64,000 nt of DNA from Falsochrobactrum shanghaiense (GCF_003149535.1 NZ_QGDB01000002.1:1-64000), one strand, 5' to 3'; counted from the stretch's first letter, positions 33,988 through 43,425 are shown. The notes: generated from the letters alone by a model not told the origin. Translations and numbers: made by a program.

Positions 33988-34817
33988 ACCGTTTTTATTC
34001 AGCCGCACGCGTGATTGTGCTCGGTCTGTTTTCGCTGATCGCGCTGTTGCCCATCTATTGGATGGTGCTCAGCGCATTTCGCTCCAATCGCGTTGTCATG
34101 CAATGGCCGCCCAATATCTGGCCCTCTCCATCCGGCTTCAGCCTGGAAGCCATGCAGGCACTGTTTACGGGGACGCCGGTCCTGTCATGGCTGGGCATGT
34201 CCGCCATTATCGCCATAGGCACCACATTGCTTACAGTAAGCATTGCCACATTGGCAGGATATGCGCTCTCACGCAGCCGCTCCCGTCTAACAGGGATTGC
34301 GGGCTATGTGATCCTCATTGCCAAGATGCTGCCGGGCACATTGCTCATAATACCACTCTATATCATGTTCTTTCAGGCCGGATTGCTCAAGGGGCCGCAA
34401 TCCTCCATTGCAGTCATACTCGCCAATTGCAGCTTCGCCGCACCCTTCGCCACATGGATGATGAAGGCATATTTCGATGGTATTCCCAAAGAAATAGAGG
34501 AAGCTGCCATGATCGATGGCTGTGGTCCGCTTGGAGCAATGCTCAAAACGATATTGCCAGCGGCCGCGCCAGCATTGGCTGCCGTCACCATCTACGTTTT
34601 CATCGTCGCCTGGAACGATTTCATGTTCGCCCGGACGTTTCTGCCGGGTGGAGAAGTCATGACTATTTCTGCGGCATCCACACAGTTTCTCGGCGAAGTC
34701 GAAATGGCGTGGAACAAGGTAATGGCGGTTGCAGTTCTCGCGGCGGCACCTGTCTTTATCGTCTTTCTTCTACTGGAACGTCACTTTTCGTCCGGCCTCA
34801 CCGGCGGACATCACTAA
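33984..34817 (+). CDS. CUT1-type ABC permease (MalG/UgpE-like)
   Basis: 277 aa with six spans and EAA loop EIEEAAMIDGCGPLGAMLKTILPAAAP. The usual LPIYWMVLSAFRSN opening of MalG-type permeases is at residues 16-30. Pairs with the permease upstream through an ATGA overlap; 15 bases separate it from the phosphoesterase gene. Confidence 0.86.
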   Translation: MNRFYSAARVIVLGLFSLIALLPIYWMVLSAFRSNRVVMQWPPNIWPSPSGFSLEAMQALFTGTPVLSWLGMSAIIAIGTTLLTVSIATLAGYALSRSRSRLTGIAGYVILIAKMLPGTLLIIPLYIMFFQAGLLKGPQSSIAVILANCSFAAPFATWMMKAYFDGIPKEIEEAAMIDGCGPLGAMLKTILPAAAPALAAVTIYVFIVAWNDFMFARTFLPGGEVMTISAASTQFLGEVEMAWNKVMAVAVLAAAPVFIVFLLLERHFSSGLTGGHH

Positions 34818-34832
34818 CCGAAAGCCTCTCCC

Positions 34833-36095
34833 ATGACCCGCATTCTTCAATTCACCGATCTTCATTTCAGGCAGGCATTGCCCGGACACAGCGGCCATTC
34901 CGAGCGTTTGTCCCGCCATGGCCCGGAACTCCTTCAAATGCTCAAGGAATGCGTGGAAGCTGAAGCCCCCGACCTCGTCGCCTTCACGGGCGATATTATC
35001 GATGCGCCGCACGACCTGCTCCACAATACCGGCGACAGCAATGATCGGAACGAACTGATCGAGGCGGTCCGGGCGGATTATCGTACGATGCGTAAATGGC
35101 TCGATGAGCTGGGCTGCCCTTGGATGATCGCGCCCGGCAATCATGATTTCCGCCCGGTCTTTCTTGAAATATTTGCCGATGCTCCACGAAGGCTCGAACT
35201 GGCCGACCTGACAGCTATCAGCTATTACGACTGGGAGGTTCATGAGAATATTGCCGAACGGTTAGGCGAGGAACGCGCCCGCTTCGATGCGGCCCTTATG
35301 GAAAATCGCCCAGAGGGCTGGCCAGAACGCTGGATTGTCCATCTCCAGCATTTTCTGATCTGGCCAGACGTCCCTCATGGCTATCCAATGCGCTATAGAG
35401 AAGCCGACGAATTACGTGACTTGCTGCATTCAGCCAGTAGCCGTCACGTGGTGCTTTCTGGTCATTTTCATGCCGGAACGGAAATCGTCAATCACGGCAA
35501 TGGCTATTATGCGGTTTGTAAATCCATCACCGAAGCGCCCCACCACTATCGGCTGTTTGATTTTACGGCAGAAGGCTGCCAGATGCGCACCGAACAATTG
35601 CTGCGCGGGCCGCTCGCGGACCAACGGATAGTTCTTATCGACCGGACGGATATTCTGACCGACGAGCCATCGGAAGCAAGCCCCGAATATGTCTTGAAGA
35701 AAGAAGCCGATGCATTGTTTGAACAGGCGCTCGAAGCAGGGTTTCAGCCGGTCCTCGTATCTGCGTGGAATGATCCGCACTCGCAGTCGCTGGCCTGGTC
35801 CGAAATACTCAAACGGCATGACCGGCTGTTTCTCGCTCTCTCCCGCCGGGGATTGCCGCAAGGTGCCGGGCTTGTAATCGCCATCGATGAAAATCGCCCG
35901 CTGCCGCCGCAATTACCTTTTGAGCCGCTGCCACGCTACGCTGAATTAGCTCCGCGCATTGCCAGTCAATATGGAATAAAGCCTGAAGAACTTCTCTTTT
36001 TAAGCCGTGACAGTTCGCGCCGCAAGAGATTTGGGCTTGATCGGTCGATGTCAAACATCGAGGAACTGCTTTCGCGGTCGCTGGTGAAGGCATGA
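34833..36095 (+). CDS. Cytoplasmic metallophosphoesterase with an unusual C-terminal domain
   Basis: 420 aa, no signal peptide. Residues 1-245 are a calcineurin-like phosphoesterase: Asp9/His11 (FTDLHF), Asp54 (GDIID), Asn103/His104 (GNHD), His170 and His211/His213 (GHFH), the CpdA/GpdQ pattern. Residues about 262-400 form a second domain whose order (IVLID, VLVS, SRDSS) recalls a degenerate HAD fold. It sits between permease and ATPase genes and overlaps the ATPase start (ATGA). It may hydrolyse a phosphodiester brought in by the importer; cAMP is an alternative. Confidence 0.75.
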   Translation: MTRILQFTDLHFRQALPGHSGHSERLSRHGPELLQMLKECVEAEAPDLVAFTGDIIDAPHDLLHNTGDSNDRNELIEAVRADYRTMRKWLDELGCPWMIAPGNHDFRPVFLEIFADAPRRLELADLTAISYYDWEVHENIAERLGEERARFDAALMENRPEGWPERWIVHLQHFLIWPDVPHGYPMRYREADELRDLLHSASSRHVVLSGHFHAGTEIVNHGNGYYAVCKSITEAPHHYRLFDFTAEGCQMRTEQLLRGPLADQRIVLIDRTDILTDEPSEASPEYVLKKEADALFEQALEAGFQPVLVSAWNDPHSQSLAWSEILKRHDRLFLALSRRGLPQGAGLVIAIDENRPLPPQLPFEPLPRYAELAPRIASQYGIKPEELLFLSRDSSRRKRFGLDRSMSNIEELLSRSLVKA

Positions 36096-37165
36096 ACGCA
36101 CTTGAAGTAAATCAGGTGAAAAAAGCCTATGGAACGACAAGGATATTGGAGAATATCTCACTCTCCGTTGAAAGCGGTGCCTTCGTCGTGATTGTCGGCC
36201 CCAGCGGTTGCGGTAAAACGACGTTGCTGCGTATCCTCGCTGGCCTCGAAGATGTGGATGAAGGCTCGCTTCGGCTGGGGTCGCGTGACATTACCGCAGT
36301 TGCGCCCGCAGCACGCAATGTCGCAATGGTTTTCCAGAATTACGCACTCTATCCAACCAAAACAGTCCGGCAGAACCTGTCTTTCGGGCTGCGTCAGCGC
36401 AAAACTCCTGCTCGTGAAATAGCGCGCCGCGTCGGCGCAACTGCAAAAATGCTGCGGATTGAGCAGTTGATGGAGCGACGGCCCTCCCAGCTTTCAGGAG
36501 GACAGCGCCAACGCGTCGCTATCGGACGCGCGATGGTCCGCGAGCCGTCTCTATTCCTGTTTGACGAGCCGCTTTCCAATCTGGATGCGGCTTTGCGCAG
36601 CGACCTGCGTCTTGAGATCAAGCGCATACATAATCTGATGGGCGCGACTTCGGTTTACGTCACGCACGACCAGCTTGAGGCGATGAGTCTCGCAGACATA
36701 TTGGTGGTCATGCGCGACGGACGTATTGAGCAGGTCGGCTCACCCTCTGAAATATTTCGAAAGCCGGCTTCGCGTTTTGTAGCAAGCTTCATTGGTAATC
36801 CATTGATGGACTTCCTGCCCGCCAAAGTGGCAGGCGGCATGCTGCTGCTGCCTGATGGCTCCTCAATTGCGGCGGACGCCGCAGCCGCTCTGGCTGATCT
36901 TGCAAAAGTGGATATGGGCTTTCGTGCCGATGATCTGACGATCGTGCCCCTTGGAGAAGCGGGCTCGATACCGGCGCGGGTGGACATTGTGCAGGAGCTG
37001 GGGACGACGCGCATCGTCTATGTCATCACTGATGCAGGGCCGTTCAGTATCAGTCAATCATCGGATATTGCCCCGCCATCGGGGCAAGTGGGCGTTCGGT
37101 TCCGGCCCGACCGGATCATGTTGTTCGATCCGGCCACGGGCGGCGTAATTGGTGGTGGCGACTGA
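36092..37165 (+). CDS. CUT1-type ABC ATPase (MalK/UgpC-like)
   Basis: 357 aa. Walker [10 protein letters not shown], signature [15 protein letters not shown], Walker [13 protein letters not shown], switch His in YVTHDQLEA, then the C-terminal TOBE/OB regulatory domain ([12 protein letters not shown] onward) present in MalK and UgpC. Last gene of the operon. Confidence 0.87.
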   Translation: MNALEVNQVKKAYGTTRILENISLSVESGAFVVIVGPSGCGKTTLLRILAGLEDVDEGSLRLGSRDITAVAPAARNVAMVFQNYALYPTKTVRQNLSFGLRQRKTPAREIARRVGATAKMLRIEQLMERRPSQLSGGQRQRVAIGRAMVREPSLFLFDEPLSNLDAALRSDLRLEIKRIHNLMGATSVYVTHDQLEAMSLADILVVMRDGRIEQVGSPSEIFRKPASRFVASFIGNPLMDFLPAKVAGGMLLLPDGSSIAADAAAALADLAKVDMGFRADDLTIVPLGEAGSIPARVDIVQELGTTRIVYVITDAGPFSISQSSDIAPPSGQVGVRFRPDRIMLFDPATGGVIGGGD

Positions 37166-37529
37166 ACGACAGGCTATGACTGTCTGGTGTGGCCGCGCCC
37201 GAAGGAGGCATTGGCCGCAATCTGCGCCTCAAAATCGTCCTGCAAGAAGTGGTTTTCCGGCAGGATGCGGTTCTGCGCGCGAATGACGCCGACAGGCCGG
37301 GCAGGCAAGGCTGACAGACCTCCCGCACTCCCGGTCATTCAGAAACAAGACTGGTTGAGACGGCTTATGAAGCTGACGACAGGTAAATCATGAACACACT
37401 GTTCAGGGTCATTTTCTTGCAACGACTGTCTGCGATGCATAGCTTGAATTGAGTTACCTGCTTCTTGACGGTCGTTCCATGCCACCGGCAGCACCAGCTT
37501 TGACTTCGCGTATAAAAGGAGAACCAAAT
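37166..37529. other. Intergenic region holding a small minus-strand frame
   Basis: 364 bases between the importer ATPase and the alpha-hydroxyacid oxidase-like gene. It contains the 54-codon minus-strand frame at 37174-37338 and a 5' leader for the downstream gene, whose AAGGAG lies at 37515-37520. No strong terminator was recognised. Confidence 0.5.
37174..37338 (-). CDS. Small hypothetical ORF or gene remnant
   Basis: 54 aa, ATG 37338 to TAG 37174-37176. The segment RPVGVIRAQNRILPENHF and the end FGRGHTRQS look protein-like, with mixed hydrophobic and charged residues and codons like those of the neighbours. There is no ribosome site before the ATG, and an in-frame TGA lies immediately upstream. 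It could be the tail of a decayed gene or a true small protein. I do not recognise a family. Confidence 0.3.
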   Translation of the reverse strand: MTGSAGGLSALPARPVGVIRAQNRILPENHFLQDDFEAQIAANASFGRGHTRQS

Positions 37530-38768
37530 ATGAATTCCGATTCTAATATTTCAGACACCAAAGACGTTGAAGTCGCATCCCACCCAAAGGATGCTTCCCG
37601 CCGCAATCTGCTTAAATTCGCCGGTGCAGGGCTTGCCGCAACCGCTTTGGCTTCTCCGGTGACATCGGCTATGGCTCAGGTTCCTGAAGAAGCGAATACC
37701 GAACCGCTCAATATTGTGCGCAAGGGCATCGACAAGTCATTTGAAGTTTTCAACATCGATATTCTGGAAGAAGAAGCCAAGCGCTTTTACAACAAGGGCA
37801 CTTATGTTTTCGTGAAGAATGGCTCTGGCCGGCAATGGACGCTGGCTGAAAACCAGAGAGCCTGGGACGATTACGTCATGACGCCTAACCGGATGCAGGG
37901 AATTGTACGTGAGGAGATTGATCTTTCCGTCAACCTGCTGGGCACACAGCTTCCACACCCTCTCATCATTACGCCTTTTGGCAGCCACGGCCTGCATCAC
38001 CCGGCAGCCGAACTGGCGACGGCCAAAGGTGCCGCGAAAACCGGCGGTCTCCTGAGCGTTTCGAGTGCATCGACCGCAAGCCTTGAGGATATAGCCAAGG
38101 CATCGGATGGTCCTAAATGGTTTCAGATTTATCTGGACGTGGATGAAGGCTTCTCCCGCGAATTGCTGCAAAGGGCCAAAGCGGCAGGCTATAAAGCGAT
38201 CATCCTCACCGTAGACTCCATTGGTCAGGGATCTTCGGATGAATATGAATATTTGGGCAAGCTTCGGCCATGGCTCCCTTACGGGAATTTCCCGGCAGGA
38301 CGCTCAACCAGGTTCAAGACCAACCTGTCCTGGAGCGACGTCGAAATGATCCGTAAGGAGACGGGATTGCCCGTGATAGTCAAAGGCCTGACCCGCCCTG
38401 AAGATGCCCGCGCAGCTATTTCTGCGGGTGCCGGAGCCATACAGGTTTCCAACCATGGCGGTCGTGCACTGGATGGAACGCCTGCATCCATTACCGTTCT
38501 TCCTTCCATTGCGGAAGAAGTGAAGGGAGAGGTGCCGATAATTCTGGATAGTGGCATTCGTCGCGGGACCGATGTTGTGAAATCATTGGCGCTTGGCGCA
38601 GACGCCGTAGCCATTGGTCGTCCAGTCATGTTCGGCCTTGCCACTGGTGGAGCCAGCGGTGTCGACAGTGTCATCCGCTATTTCCATCAGGAAACGGTTG
38701 ATGCGGTTTTGCATAGTGGCGTCGACAGCATCGCAAAGCTTGGCAAGGAGCACGTTCGGCGTATCTAG
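37530..38768 (+). CDS. Tat-exported FMN alpha-hydroxyacid oxidase/dehydrogenase-like protein
   Basis: 412 aa from ATG 37530 (AAGGAG upstream). Residues about 18-50 hold a twin-arginine signal, SRRNLLKFAGAGLAATALA, ending AMAQ. The rest is an FMN-dependent alpha-hydroxyacid enzyme of the lactate oxidase/glycolate oxidase family: HPLIITPFGSHG, ILTVDS, KGLTRPEDA (Lys) and SNHGGRALDG (catalytic His and Arg), then DSGIRRGTD and GADAVAIGRP for phosphate binding. Most relatives are cytoplasmic, so export of a folded FMN protein is notable. The stop codon TAG is part of the adjoining repeat. Confidence 0.82.
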   Translation: MNSDSNISDTKDVEVASHPKDASRRNLLKFAGAGLAATALASPVTSAMAQVPEEANTEPLNIVRKGIDKSFEVFNIDILEEEAKRFYNKGTYVFVKNGSGRQWTLAENQRAWDDYVMTPNRMQGIVREEIDLSVNLLGTQLPHPLIITPFGSHGLHHPAAELATAKGAAKTGGLLSVSSASTASLEDIAKASDGPKWFQIYLDVDEGFSRELLQRAKAAGYKAIILTVDSIGQGSSDEYEYLGKLRPWLPYGNFPAGRSTRFKTNLSWSDVEMIRKETGLPVIVKGLTRPEDARAAISAGAGAIQVSNHGGRALDGTPASITVLPSIAEEVKGEVPIILDSGIRRGTDVVKSLALGADAVAIGRPVMFGLATGGASGVDSVIRYFHQETVDAVLHSGVDSIAKLGKEHVRRI

Positions 38769-38870
38769 AGCATTTCCAGCAAAAGTGTGAAACGGTTTTG
38801 CGTCCGGATAATGCGTAAAAACAAATAGATAGAGCGGTTCCAACGATTCCGTTTAAACAAGAACCGCTCT
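38767..38870. repeat. Composite palindromic repeat, AGAGC-type
   Basis: The left part (from 38767) begins AGAGCATTTCC and has the AAAAGTGTGAAAC core also seen at 1562-1606. The right part, 38831-38870, is a 40-base unit 37/40 identical to 27330-27369, with perfect 10-base arms AGAGCGGTTC and GAACCGCTCT. The left edge supplies the TAG stop (38766-38768) of the upstream gene. Confidence 0.75.
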
Positions 38871-39020
38871 AGCCCCGCAGAACGAGCCTCATCACATATT
38901 GCTGAAAATCTTGTCGCAGTATTTACGGCGAGGGTTGGACTTGTGCCTAAAAAACATTCTTCCAATCAACGGCAATAGAGCAAAAGTAACATCAAGATCT
39001 TATATAACTGGAGTATTACA

Positions 39021-39587
39021 ATGAAAAAACTCGCACTCTCTATGGCATGTGTTGTTATGTCTGTCGCGGCGGCGCAGGCAGCGGACTATAAAATCGACCC
39101 GGCACATACCAATGCCAGATTTTATATTGATCACTTTAACACCTCTACCAATAGCGGTGGTTTCTACGGCATCAATGGTGACATTACGTTCGTGGAAGAA
39201 GAAATGTCGGGCGATATTTCCGTATCGATCCCGGTAAACACCCTCAATACCGGATTTAAGGCGTTCGACGAGCATATGCTGAGTTCCGACATTCTGGACG
39301 TCGAAAAACACCCTACGATTGATTTCAAATCGACAAAACTGAACTTTGACGACAAGAAACTGACCTCCGTTGAGGGCAACCTCACCATGAAGGGGCAGAC
39401 CCATCCGGTTGAACTCAAGGCAACAAAATTCAACTGCTATGAAAGCCCGATGGTTAATGCCGAAGTTTGCGGTGGCGATTTTGAAACGACGATCGATCGC
39501 ACCCAGTGGGGCGTTGACTACCTCGTGAAAGAGGGAATGGAAAAAATGGTTACCCTGAAAATCCAGGTGGAAGCGGTTAAACAGTAA
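39021..39587 (+). CDS. YceI-family periplasmic lipid-binding protein
   Basis: 188 aa with a Sec signal (MKKLALSMACVVMSVAAAQA). The mature domain has the YceI pattern: YKIDPAHTNARFYIDHF, then FDEHMLSSDILDVEKHPTIDFKST and LTMKGQTHPVEL. The fold is a lipocalin-like barrel that binds isoprenoid or amide lipids in the periplasm. It is a single gene between a repeat and a hairpin. Confidence 0.88.
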   Translation: MKKLALSMACVVMSVAAAQAADYKIDPAHTNARFYIDHFNTSTNSGGFYGINGDITFVEEEMSGDISVSIPVNTLNTGFKAFDEHMLSSDILDVEKHPTIDFKSTKLNFDDKKLTSVEGNLTMKGQTHPVELKATKFNCYESPMVNAEVCGGDFETTIDRTQWGVDYLVKEGMEKMVTLKIQVEAVKQ

Positions 39588-39626
39588 TCTCAGACAGATG
39601 CATCACGTAGGCAGCAGGCTTTTGAT

Positions 39627-39663
39627 ACCGATAATCGCTACAGAATGAGCAGCGATTATCGGT
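39627..39663. terminator. Perfect 13-bp hairpin after yceI
   Basis: ACCGATAATCGCT (39627-39639) pairs with AGCGATTATCGGT (39651-39663), loop of 11 bases, 39 bases after the YceI stop. No T run; a terminator or mRNA end-protector. Confidence 0.6.
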
Positions 39664-39775
39664 CTGGCAAAGCCTGTTGCCGTCCCGGTGGCGCTGGCGG
39701 TGTGCAGCGCCGAGCGACACTTGTTCAAAGCCTGCTTGAAGATAGGCTTGCAACATGCACTGTCTGGCGGATAGA

Positions 39776-39826
39776 TTGTCATGATTGTTTTGATGATTGG
39801 TAGGATCAATTCATGTCTTGTCATGA
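39776..39826 (+). promoter_or_regulatory. Direct repeat TTGTCATGA at the enuR start
   Basis: TTGTCATGA occurs at 39776-39784 and 39818-39826, start-to-start distance 42 bases or four helical turns; the second copy overlaps the first codons of the MocR-type regulator. MocR regulators such as GabR bind direct repeats about this far apart, so autoregulation is plausible. Confidence 0.4.
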
Positions 39827-41237
39827 CGGTGCAGATGGAAATTCCTGGCAGCCCAGGCTGGAAATGCGCAAGGGAATAACCAAGCATCGGCTTTTGACGG
39901 AAAAAATAGTCGAGGATGTCGACCGGGGAATTCTCCAGCCTTCAATGCGCATGCCGACGCATCGTGATCTTGCCCACCAGCTTGGCCTTTCCGTGCAGAC
40001 GGTGAGCATCAGCTATAAGGAAGCGGAGCGCCGCGGTTATCTGCGCGGTGAAGTCGGGCGGGGAACCTATGTCTGCAATCGTGTGACGGAGCGCGCCGAT
40101 AGTTTCATGCTGGACCGCGATCCAAGCGGTGCTGCCGATCTGTCGATCATTCGCGCGGTCTATACGCAAGCGCATGAAAATGCGTCGCGCCAGCTATTCG
40201 CCGAACTCAGCCAGAGCGAGAATGCCAACTTCATGCGGCCCTGCCGCCCCATCGCCGGACTTGACCGTCATCGAGGTATTGCGCGCGACTGGTTGCAGGG
40301 GCTTTCCGTCGACGTCGATCCGGGGCGCATCGTCATTACCAACGGAGCGGCCCATGGGCTGTTTCTCGCTGTGGCGGCCGTTGTGCAGCCGGGCGAGGTC
40401 GTGCTGACCGAAAGCCTGACCGATCACGGCATTATAGGATTGGCGAATGTGCTCGGCTTTACCCTGCGCGGCCTGCCGACCGATGAGCAGGGCATTCTGC
40501 CCGATGCATTTGAAGCGGCTTGCGCAGCAGGAGATGTCAGGGCGCTGGTCCATATCCCGACCCTCGGCAACCCGACCGGCCATTTGATGGGGGTCCAAAG
40601 GCGTATCGCCATTGCGCAAATTGCCCGGCGCTTTGGTGTCTGCGTGATAGAGGATGAGGTCTACAAGCCCATTCTGGAAGAGAAACTGCCCTCTATCGTC
40701 GAACTTTTGCCGGAACTGGGCTTCTTCGTCACCAGCTTCACCAAGACCGTCATGACCGGCTTGCGGACCGGCTATCTCGTCGTTCCCACGCATTATTCCA
40801 TCCGGGTATCATCCATCCTGCGGGTGACGAGCTGGAGCGGTGTCAATCTGGTTGCCGAAATGGCGAGCCGCTGGATTGAGGATGGAACCACCACTGAACT
40901 TCTGGAAATCCAGCGCAGTGAATTGCGCTCCCGGCAGGCGCTGGTGAGTGATATTCTCGGTGCGCATATTCTTGGCAGCAATCCGCTGTCACTCTGTGCC
41001 TGGCTGGGAATTCCGCGCAACTGGTCGGAAGACGGGCTGGTTCGTGCGCTGGCCAGCAAGGGGGTGGCGGTCACGCCTTCCGATCCCTTCGTGGCTGGCG
41101 GCGACCGCAATCATGGTGGAATCCGCATATGCCTGGGTGGAAGACTGTCACGTCAGGCTTTGCGAAACGCGCTTGAAACCATCCGCGAAACCTTCACGCA
41201 ATTGCCGCCCGTCTATGACGTAAGCTCGATTGCGTGA
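39813..41237 (+). CDS. enuR: MocR-type regulator of ectoine utilisation
   Basis: 474 aa. N-terminal GntR winged helix (MPTHRDLAHQLGLSVQTVSISYKEAERRGYL) joined to a fold-type I aminotransferase-like domain with PLP lysine Lys311 (SFTKTVMTG) and HIPTLGNPTGHLMG. EnuR uses PLP to bind intermediates of ectoine breakdown and relieve repression. The ATG has AGGA upstream. It is convergent with the ehu genes, ending 11 bases from ehuA. The call rests on family plus cluster. Confidence 0.8.
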   Translation: MSCHDGADGNSWQPRLEMRKGITKHRLLTEKIVEDVDRGILQPSMRMPTHRDLAHQLGLSVQTVSISYKEAERRGYLRGEVGRGTYVCNRVTERADSFMLDRDPSGAADLSIIRAVYTQAHENASRQLFAELSQSENANFMRPCRPIAGLDRHRGIARDWLQGLSVDVDPGRIVITNGAAHGLFLAVAAVVQPGEVVLTESLTDHGIIGLANVLGFTLRGLPTDEQGILPDAFEAACAAGDVRALVHIPTLGNPTGHLMGVQRRIAIAQIARRFGVCVIEDEVYKPILEEKLPSIVELLPELGFFVTSFTKTVMTGLRTGYLVVPTHYSIRVSSILRVTSWSGVNLVAEMASRWIEDGTTTELLEIQRSELRSRQALVSDILGAHILGSNPLSLCAWLGIPRNWSEDGLVRALASKGVAVTPSDPFVAGGDRNHGGIRICLGGRLSRQALRNALETIRETFTQLPPVYDVSSIA

Positions 41238-41248
41238 GGCTTGATTGA

Positions 41249-42013
41249 TCAAAGAACCGATTGCAGGAACTCCTTGGTGCGTTCCTGTGTGGGCGCATGG
41301 AATATCTGGTCGGGTGTTCCCTGTTCGCAGATGCGTCCCTTGTCAAAAAAGCAGACCCGATCGGAAACCTCGCGCGCAAAGCGCATTTCATGGGTGACAA
41401 GCAGCATGGTGAGATCGTGCTCCTTTGCCAGACTGCGTATGACGGCCAGAACCTCGCCCACCAGTTGCGGATCAAGCGCCGATGTCGGTTCATCGAACAG
41501 AAGCACGCGCGGGCGCATGGCGAGCGCACGCGCAATGGCTACGCGCTGTTGCTGCCCGCCGGAAAGTTGTGACGGATAATGATCCTTCTTATCGGTCAGG
41601 CCAACCAGCGAGAGCAGGTCGAGTGCGCGGGCTTCCGCCTCGTCGCGCTTCATGCCCAGTACATGGATCGGCGCTTCGACGATATTGCGCAGCACCGACA
41701 TATGCGGAAACAGGTTGAAGCTCTGAAACACCATGCCGACATGGGTGCGTATCTTGCGCAAATGTGCTTCGCTGGCCTGAAACCGGCCTTTTCCATTGGG
41801 TTCATGATAGGACGTTCCGACCAGTTCAAGCGTGCCTTCCTGAAAGGGTTCCAGCGTCATGAGAATGCGCAGAACCGTCGATTTTCCCGATCCTGAAGGG
41901 CCGATCAGCGTTACTTTCTCGCCCGTCGTGACCGAGAAATTGAAGCGATCCAGCACCGTCAGCGCCCCGAAGCGCTTGGTCACGTCCTGAAAGCGGATAA
42001 TTTCGTCGGTCAT
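41249..42013 (-). CDS. ehuA: Ectoine/hydroxyectoine ABC importer ATPase
   Basis: 254 aa, amino-acid-type ATPase with Walker [10 protein letters not shown], signature [15 protein letters not shown], Walker [13 protein letters not shown] and switch His VTHEMRFA. Last gene of a long minus-strand operon eutBCDE-ehuBCDA; overlaps the permease upstream by 4 bases. The substrate is assigned from the linked ectoine-degradation genes. Confidence 0.82.
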   Translation of the reverse strand: MTDEIIRFQDVTKRFGALTVLDRFNFSVTTGEKVTLIGPSGSGKSTVLRILMTLEPFQEGTLELVGTSYHEPNGKGRFQASEAHLRKIRTHVGMVFQSFNLFPHMSVLRNIVEAPIHVLGMKRDEAEARALDLLSLVGLTDKKDHYPSQLSGGQQQRVAIARALAMRPRVLLFDEPTSALDPQLVGEVLAVIRSLAKEHDLTMLLVTHEMRFAREVSDRVCFFDKGRICEQGTPDQIFHAPTQERTKEFLQSVL

Positions 42014-42702
42014 TTGAGAGCGATCCCGTTTTTTGGAAGAGTGCGTTCGAGCAGGCGGATGAACGCCGAGCAGATAAGTGTGAGAATGAGGAAGATCAGG
42101 CCGACCATCGATAGCGGCACCAGATATTCAAAGGTGCGGTCGCCGATGAGATTGGCGAGGTTGAGCATATCGACAATGCTGACAACGGAAAGCACCGGTG
42201 TTTCCTTGAGCATGGAAACCAGATAATTGCCCATGGCCGGAATGATGCGGGGTATGGCCTGCGGAATGACAATATCGCGATAGGTGCGCCATGGCGTCAG
42301 ATTGAGTGCCCGCGCCGCTTCCCATTGCCCGCGTGCGATAGCGTCGATGCCGCCGCGATAGACTTCGGACGTATAAGCCGAATATTGCAGCCCCAGCGCC
42401 AGTGCGCCGGTGAGAAAGGCGGGCAATATGATGCCATAGACCGGCAGCACGTAATAAAGGAAGAAAAGCTGCACCAGCAGCGGTGTGTCGCGCAGGAATT
42501 CGACGACCACCACAGTCGGCCAGGATATGAAGACAAAACGGCTGCGGCGCAAAAGCGCAAACACAAGGCCGAGAACCAGCGCGATGGCGAAGCCAGCGGC
42601 AGCGGCTTTCAATGTTACGGTAAGCCCGATTGCCAGAATTGGCAGGATCGATATGGCGAAGGAAAGCGAGGACGTGGTGTCCCAGGCGTAACCATAGATC
42701 AT
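42010..42702 (-). CDS. ehuD: Ectoine/hydroxyectoine ABC importer permease
   Basis: 230 aa, HisM-type permease with EAA loop [38 protein letters not shown]. Overlaps both neighbours by 4 bases (ATGA). Which of the two permeases is EhuC or EhuD follows gene order only. Confidence 0.8.
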   Translation of the reverse strand: MIYGYAWDTTSSLSFAISILPILAIGLTVTLKAAAAGFAIALVLGLVFALLRRSRFVFISWPTVVVVEFLRDTPLLVQLFFLYYVLPVYGIILPAFLTGALALGLQYSAYTSEVYRGGIDAIARGQWEAARALNLTPWRTYRDIVIPQAIPRIIPAMGNYLVSMLKETPVLSVVSIVDMLNLANLIGDRTFEYLVPLSMVGLIFLILTLICSAFIRLLERTLPKNGIALK

Positions 42703-43358
42703 GCGAAGCCCCCTAGCATCATTTGCCGTTTCAAACGCCGCTCCAGCCAGCGGATAGCCGCGGACAGAACGAGCGCCATGGCGAAATAACCGAGCAATGT
42801 GAGGGAATAGATCGTCACGCTATCGAGCGTGAGATTGCGAAGCCGCTGTGCCTGAAAGGTCAGGTCGCTGATCGCAATCAGTGAAGCGAGTGCTGTGTCC
42901 TTGAGGTTGTGAATGGCAAGATTTCCGAAAGCTGGCATCATTTCCACCACCGCCTGCGGTAGAATGACATGAAACAGCGTGTGCCCCCTGCTGAAATTGA
43001 GCGCCCGCGCGGCCTCGTGCTGGGCTTCGGGCACGGCCTGCAAGGCTCCGCGCACGACCTCCGCGCCATAAGCGCCGATATTGAGGCCAAGCCCCACGAT
43101 CCCTGTGGTGATCGGGTCGAAGGAAACGCCCATCAGGGGCAGGGCATAGTAAAGCCAGAACAGCTGCACCAGAAGCGAGGTGCCGCGAAAGATTTCGATA
43201 TAGGCGATTGCAATCGCGGAAAGGATCGGTCCGCCGGCAAAACGGGCAATGCCTGCGGCAAATGCCATGATTGCGCCCAGCGTCATCGAACTCAAAGCGA
43301 GAACGATGGTGATTTTTGCGCCTTCAAAAAGGGCAGGAAGATACTCCGTCCAGTTCAT
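42699..43358 (-). CDS. ehuC: Ectoine/hydroxyectoine ABC importer permease
   Basis: 219 aa from ATG 43358, preceded by GGGAG; the frame is open to 43382 but that start has no ribosome site. EAA loop VRGALQAVPEAQHEAARALNFSRGHTLFHVILPQAVVEM. Forms a heterodimer with the next permease. A hairpin lies between it and ehuB. Confidence 0.8.
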   Translation of the reverse strand: MNWTEYLPALFEGAKITIVLALSSMTLGAIMAFAAGIARFAGGPILSAIAIAYIEIFRGTSLLVQLFWLYYALPLMGVSFDPITTGIVGLGLNIGAYGAEVVRGALQAVPEAQHEAARALNFSRGHTLFHVILPQAVVEMMPAFGNLAIHNLKDTALASLIAISDLTFQAQRLRNLTLDSVTIYSLTLLGYFAMALVLSAAIRWLERRLKRQMMLGGFA

Positions 43359-43385
43359 TTGGGCGTCTCCCGGCAGGAACAAAAT

Positions 43386-43413
43386 CTGCCGCCCCGGATA
43401 AACGGAGCGGCAG
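43386..43413 (-). terminator. Intercistronic hairpin after ehuB
   Basis: CTGCCGCCCCG (43386-43396) and CGGAGCGGCAG (43403-43413) pair at 10 of 11 positions with a 6-base loop. It follows the binding-protein gene, as in the other importers of this window. Confidence 0.5.
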
Positions 43414-43425
43414 GCTCGATAGCGA

